Both the position numbers and the translations under genes were made by a program. A stretch of DNA of 6,918 bases from Cyanobacteria bacterium UBA7694 (GTDB taxonomy: Bacteria > Cyanobacteriota > Sericytochromatia > UBA7694): NCBI GenBank assembly GCA_002482705.1, contig DLGM01000180.1:1-6918 (forward strand), given 5' to 3'. A model generated the notes under the pieces. That model saw nothing but the letters and a program-made list of their open reading frames with translations. It was not told the DNA's origin and did not search any database. This document shows, one piece after another, positions 5,987 to 6,918 of the stretch (its first letter is position 1; each line of letters opens with the position of its first letter).

Positions 5987-6918
5987 TTACCCTCCAGAAC
6001 GATTGAGGGACCAGGATTTGGGGACAAAAAGGTGTTCATAGGTATAAATGGCATAGCGATCGGTCATACCTGCGATATAGTCAACGGTGTGTTGTTGGGC
6101 GTGTTCAGGGTCTACGGAGACATTGAGATGTTTTCCGAGGACGTCTGGATGTTTTAAAAAGTATTCATACAGTTTGGCGACAATACCTTTGGCCTTGTCT
6201 TCTTCTTTTTTGACCGGTGGGGCCAGATAGACATTGCGGAACATGTATTGGCGCAGTTCGCGGGTGGCTTCGGCAAAAATCGGGCTCATTTCCACTTGGG
6301 GGCGCTCCCAACTGGTGGTAATGACATCGGTGACCATGTTGCCGATGCGGTCGCTGTGGCTATAACCCAAAATATCGAGGCAGTCTTTGGGAATTTGTTG
6401 AATTTCGAGCACCCCGGCACGAATAGCATCATCAATATCGTGGTTGAGGTAGGCGATTTTGTCAGACAGGCGTACAATTTGCCCCTCTAGGGACTTAGGG
6501 CTGCAGCGGGTGCGGTGGTTGAGAATGCCGTCTCGCACTTCGGCGGTCAGATTCATGGGTTCGATGACTTCGACAACACGAATGCTCTGGTGATTGTGTT
6601 CAAAGCCGCCAGGTACCAGTTGATCGAGCATTTCCTCGCCCGTGTGGGCAAAGGGAGTATGTCCTAGGTCATGGCCCAAAGCCATGGCTTCAGCCAGGTC
6701 CTCGTTGAGGGACAGGCCCCGCGCAATGGTGCGGGCGACCTGGGCCACTTCCAGGGTATGGGTCATGCGGGTGCGGTAATGATCGCCTTCAGGGGCAAAA
6801 AAAACCTGGGTTTTGTGCATCATGCGCCGAAAGGCTTTTGAGTGGATGATCCGATCGCGATCTTTTTGGAAAGCGGTGCGTACATCTGACTCTTGTTCGT
6901 GGGTGGTGCGTTGTGCAT
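5987..6918 (-). CDS. dgt: Deoxyguanosinetriphosphate triphosphohydrolase, HD superfamily (5' end outside window)
   Basis: A cytoplasmic enzyme that cleaves dGTP, and often other dNTPs, to the deoxynucleoside and triphosphate, tuning dNTP pools. The visible part is 309 residues; the frame stays open to the right edge, so the start is outside. An internal ATG at 6821-6823 is not the start because the conserved FQKDRDRIIHSKAFRRMMHK (16-35) spans it. The metal-binding set of the HD fold is present: His53 (THTLEV), His82-Asp83 (LGHDLGHTPFAH) and Asp152 (SDKIAYLNHDIDDA). Other family blocks are GILNHRT and the C-terminal DYIAGMTDRYA. No catalytic residue is missing. Family members with this C-terminus are usually about 320-350 residues, so little seems lost. 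The coupled downstream gene encodes the HEAT-like protein. Substrate range cannot be read from sequence. Confidence 0.95.
   Translation of the reverse strand, partial: AQRTTHEQESDVRTAFQKDRDRIIHSKAFRRMMHKTQVFFAPEGDHYRTRMTHTLEVAQVARTIARGLSLNEDLAEAMALGHDLGHTPFAHTGEEMLDQLVPGGFEHNHQSIRVVEVIEPMNLTAEVRDGILNHRTRCSPKSLEGQIVRLSDKIAYLNHDIDDAIRAGVLEIQQIPKDCLDILGYSHSDRIGNMVTDVITTSWERPQVEMSPIFAEATRELRQYMFRNVYLAPPVKKEEDKAKGIVAKLYEYFLKHPDVLGKHLNVSVDPEHAQQHTVDYIAGMTDRYAIYTYEHLFVPKSWSLNRSGG

Noticed and set aside
6821..6823. ATG as the start of dgt
   Set aside because: The conserved dGTPase block continues upstream in frame to the window edge, so the true start lies outside.

Overview
The window is a compact, entirely minus-strand bacterial segment. 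All seven protein genes read right to left, most with short gaps or overlaps, and coding density is about 97%. Base composition is close to balanced, becoming AT-rich only in the promoter region near 2008-2100. No rRNA, tRNA, CRISPR array, insertion sequence or phage gene is visible. The likely host is a bacterium related to Cyanobacteriota, perhaps a non-photosynthetic Vampirovibrionia/Melainabacteria-type lineage. The grounds are weak: a YbjN/CesT-like protein of a type I associate with cyanobacteria, a PhoB/SphR-like regulator, and four copies of an octamer one base away from the cyanobacterial HIP1 palindrome. This placement is an inference and needs a similarity search.

In transcription order: (1) dgt, a dGTP triphosphohydrolase whose N-terminus lies beyond the right edge (5987-6918). 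(2) A 175-residue helical, HEAT-like protein 3 nt after dgt, with its strong ribosome site inside the end of dgt (5456-5983). (3) A 92-nt gap carrying an extended -10 promoter (5406-5414). (4) A 487-residue protein I do not recognise, with one N-terminal membrane helix, a long acidic Pro/Glu/Gln linker containing five 13-residue tandem repeats, and a helical C-terminal half (3900-5363). (5) secD, overlapping it by ATGA (2632-3903), with no secF after it. (6) A perfect 10-bp hairpin and then a YbjN/CesT-like small protein (2110-2565). (7) A second promoter with a TTAA-rich leader (2008-2109). (8) An OmpR/PhoB-family response regulator (1288-2007) overlapping (9) a PAS-containing, PhoR/SphS-like membrane histidine kinase that is cut by the left edge (1-1322).

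Functionally there are three blocks: dNTP control (dgt plus a helical partner of unknown role), membrane protein export (the anchored coiled-coil protein plus SecD, perhaps with the YbjN-like protein as a chaperone), and a two-component system that probably senses an envelope or nutrient state such as phosphate. The most interesting item is the unrecognised protein. It holds the place that yajC holds in yajC-secD-secF operons and shows YajC-like predicted topology (N-out, C-in), but it is several times larger and carries a recently amplified tandem repeat. Both the regulator and the kinase appear to start at TTG.
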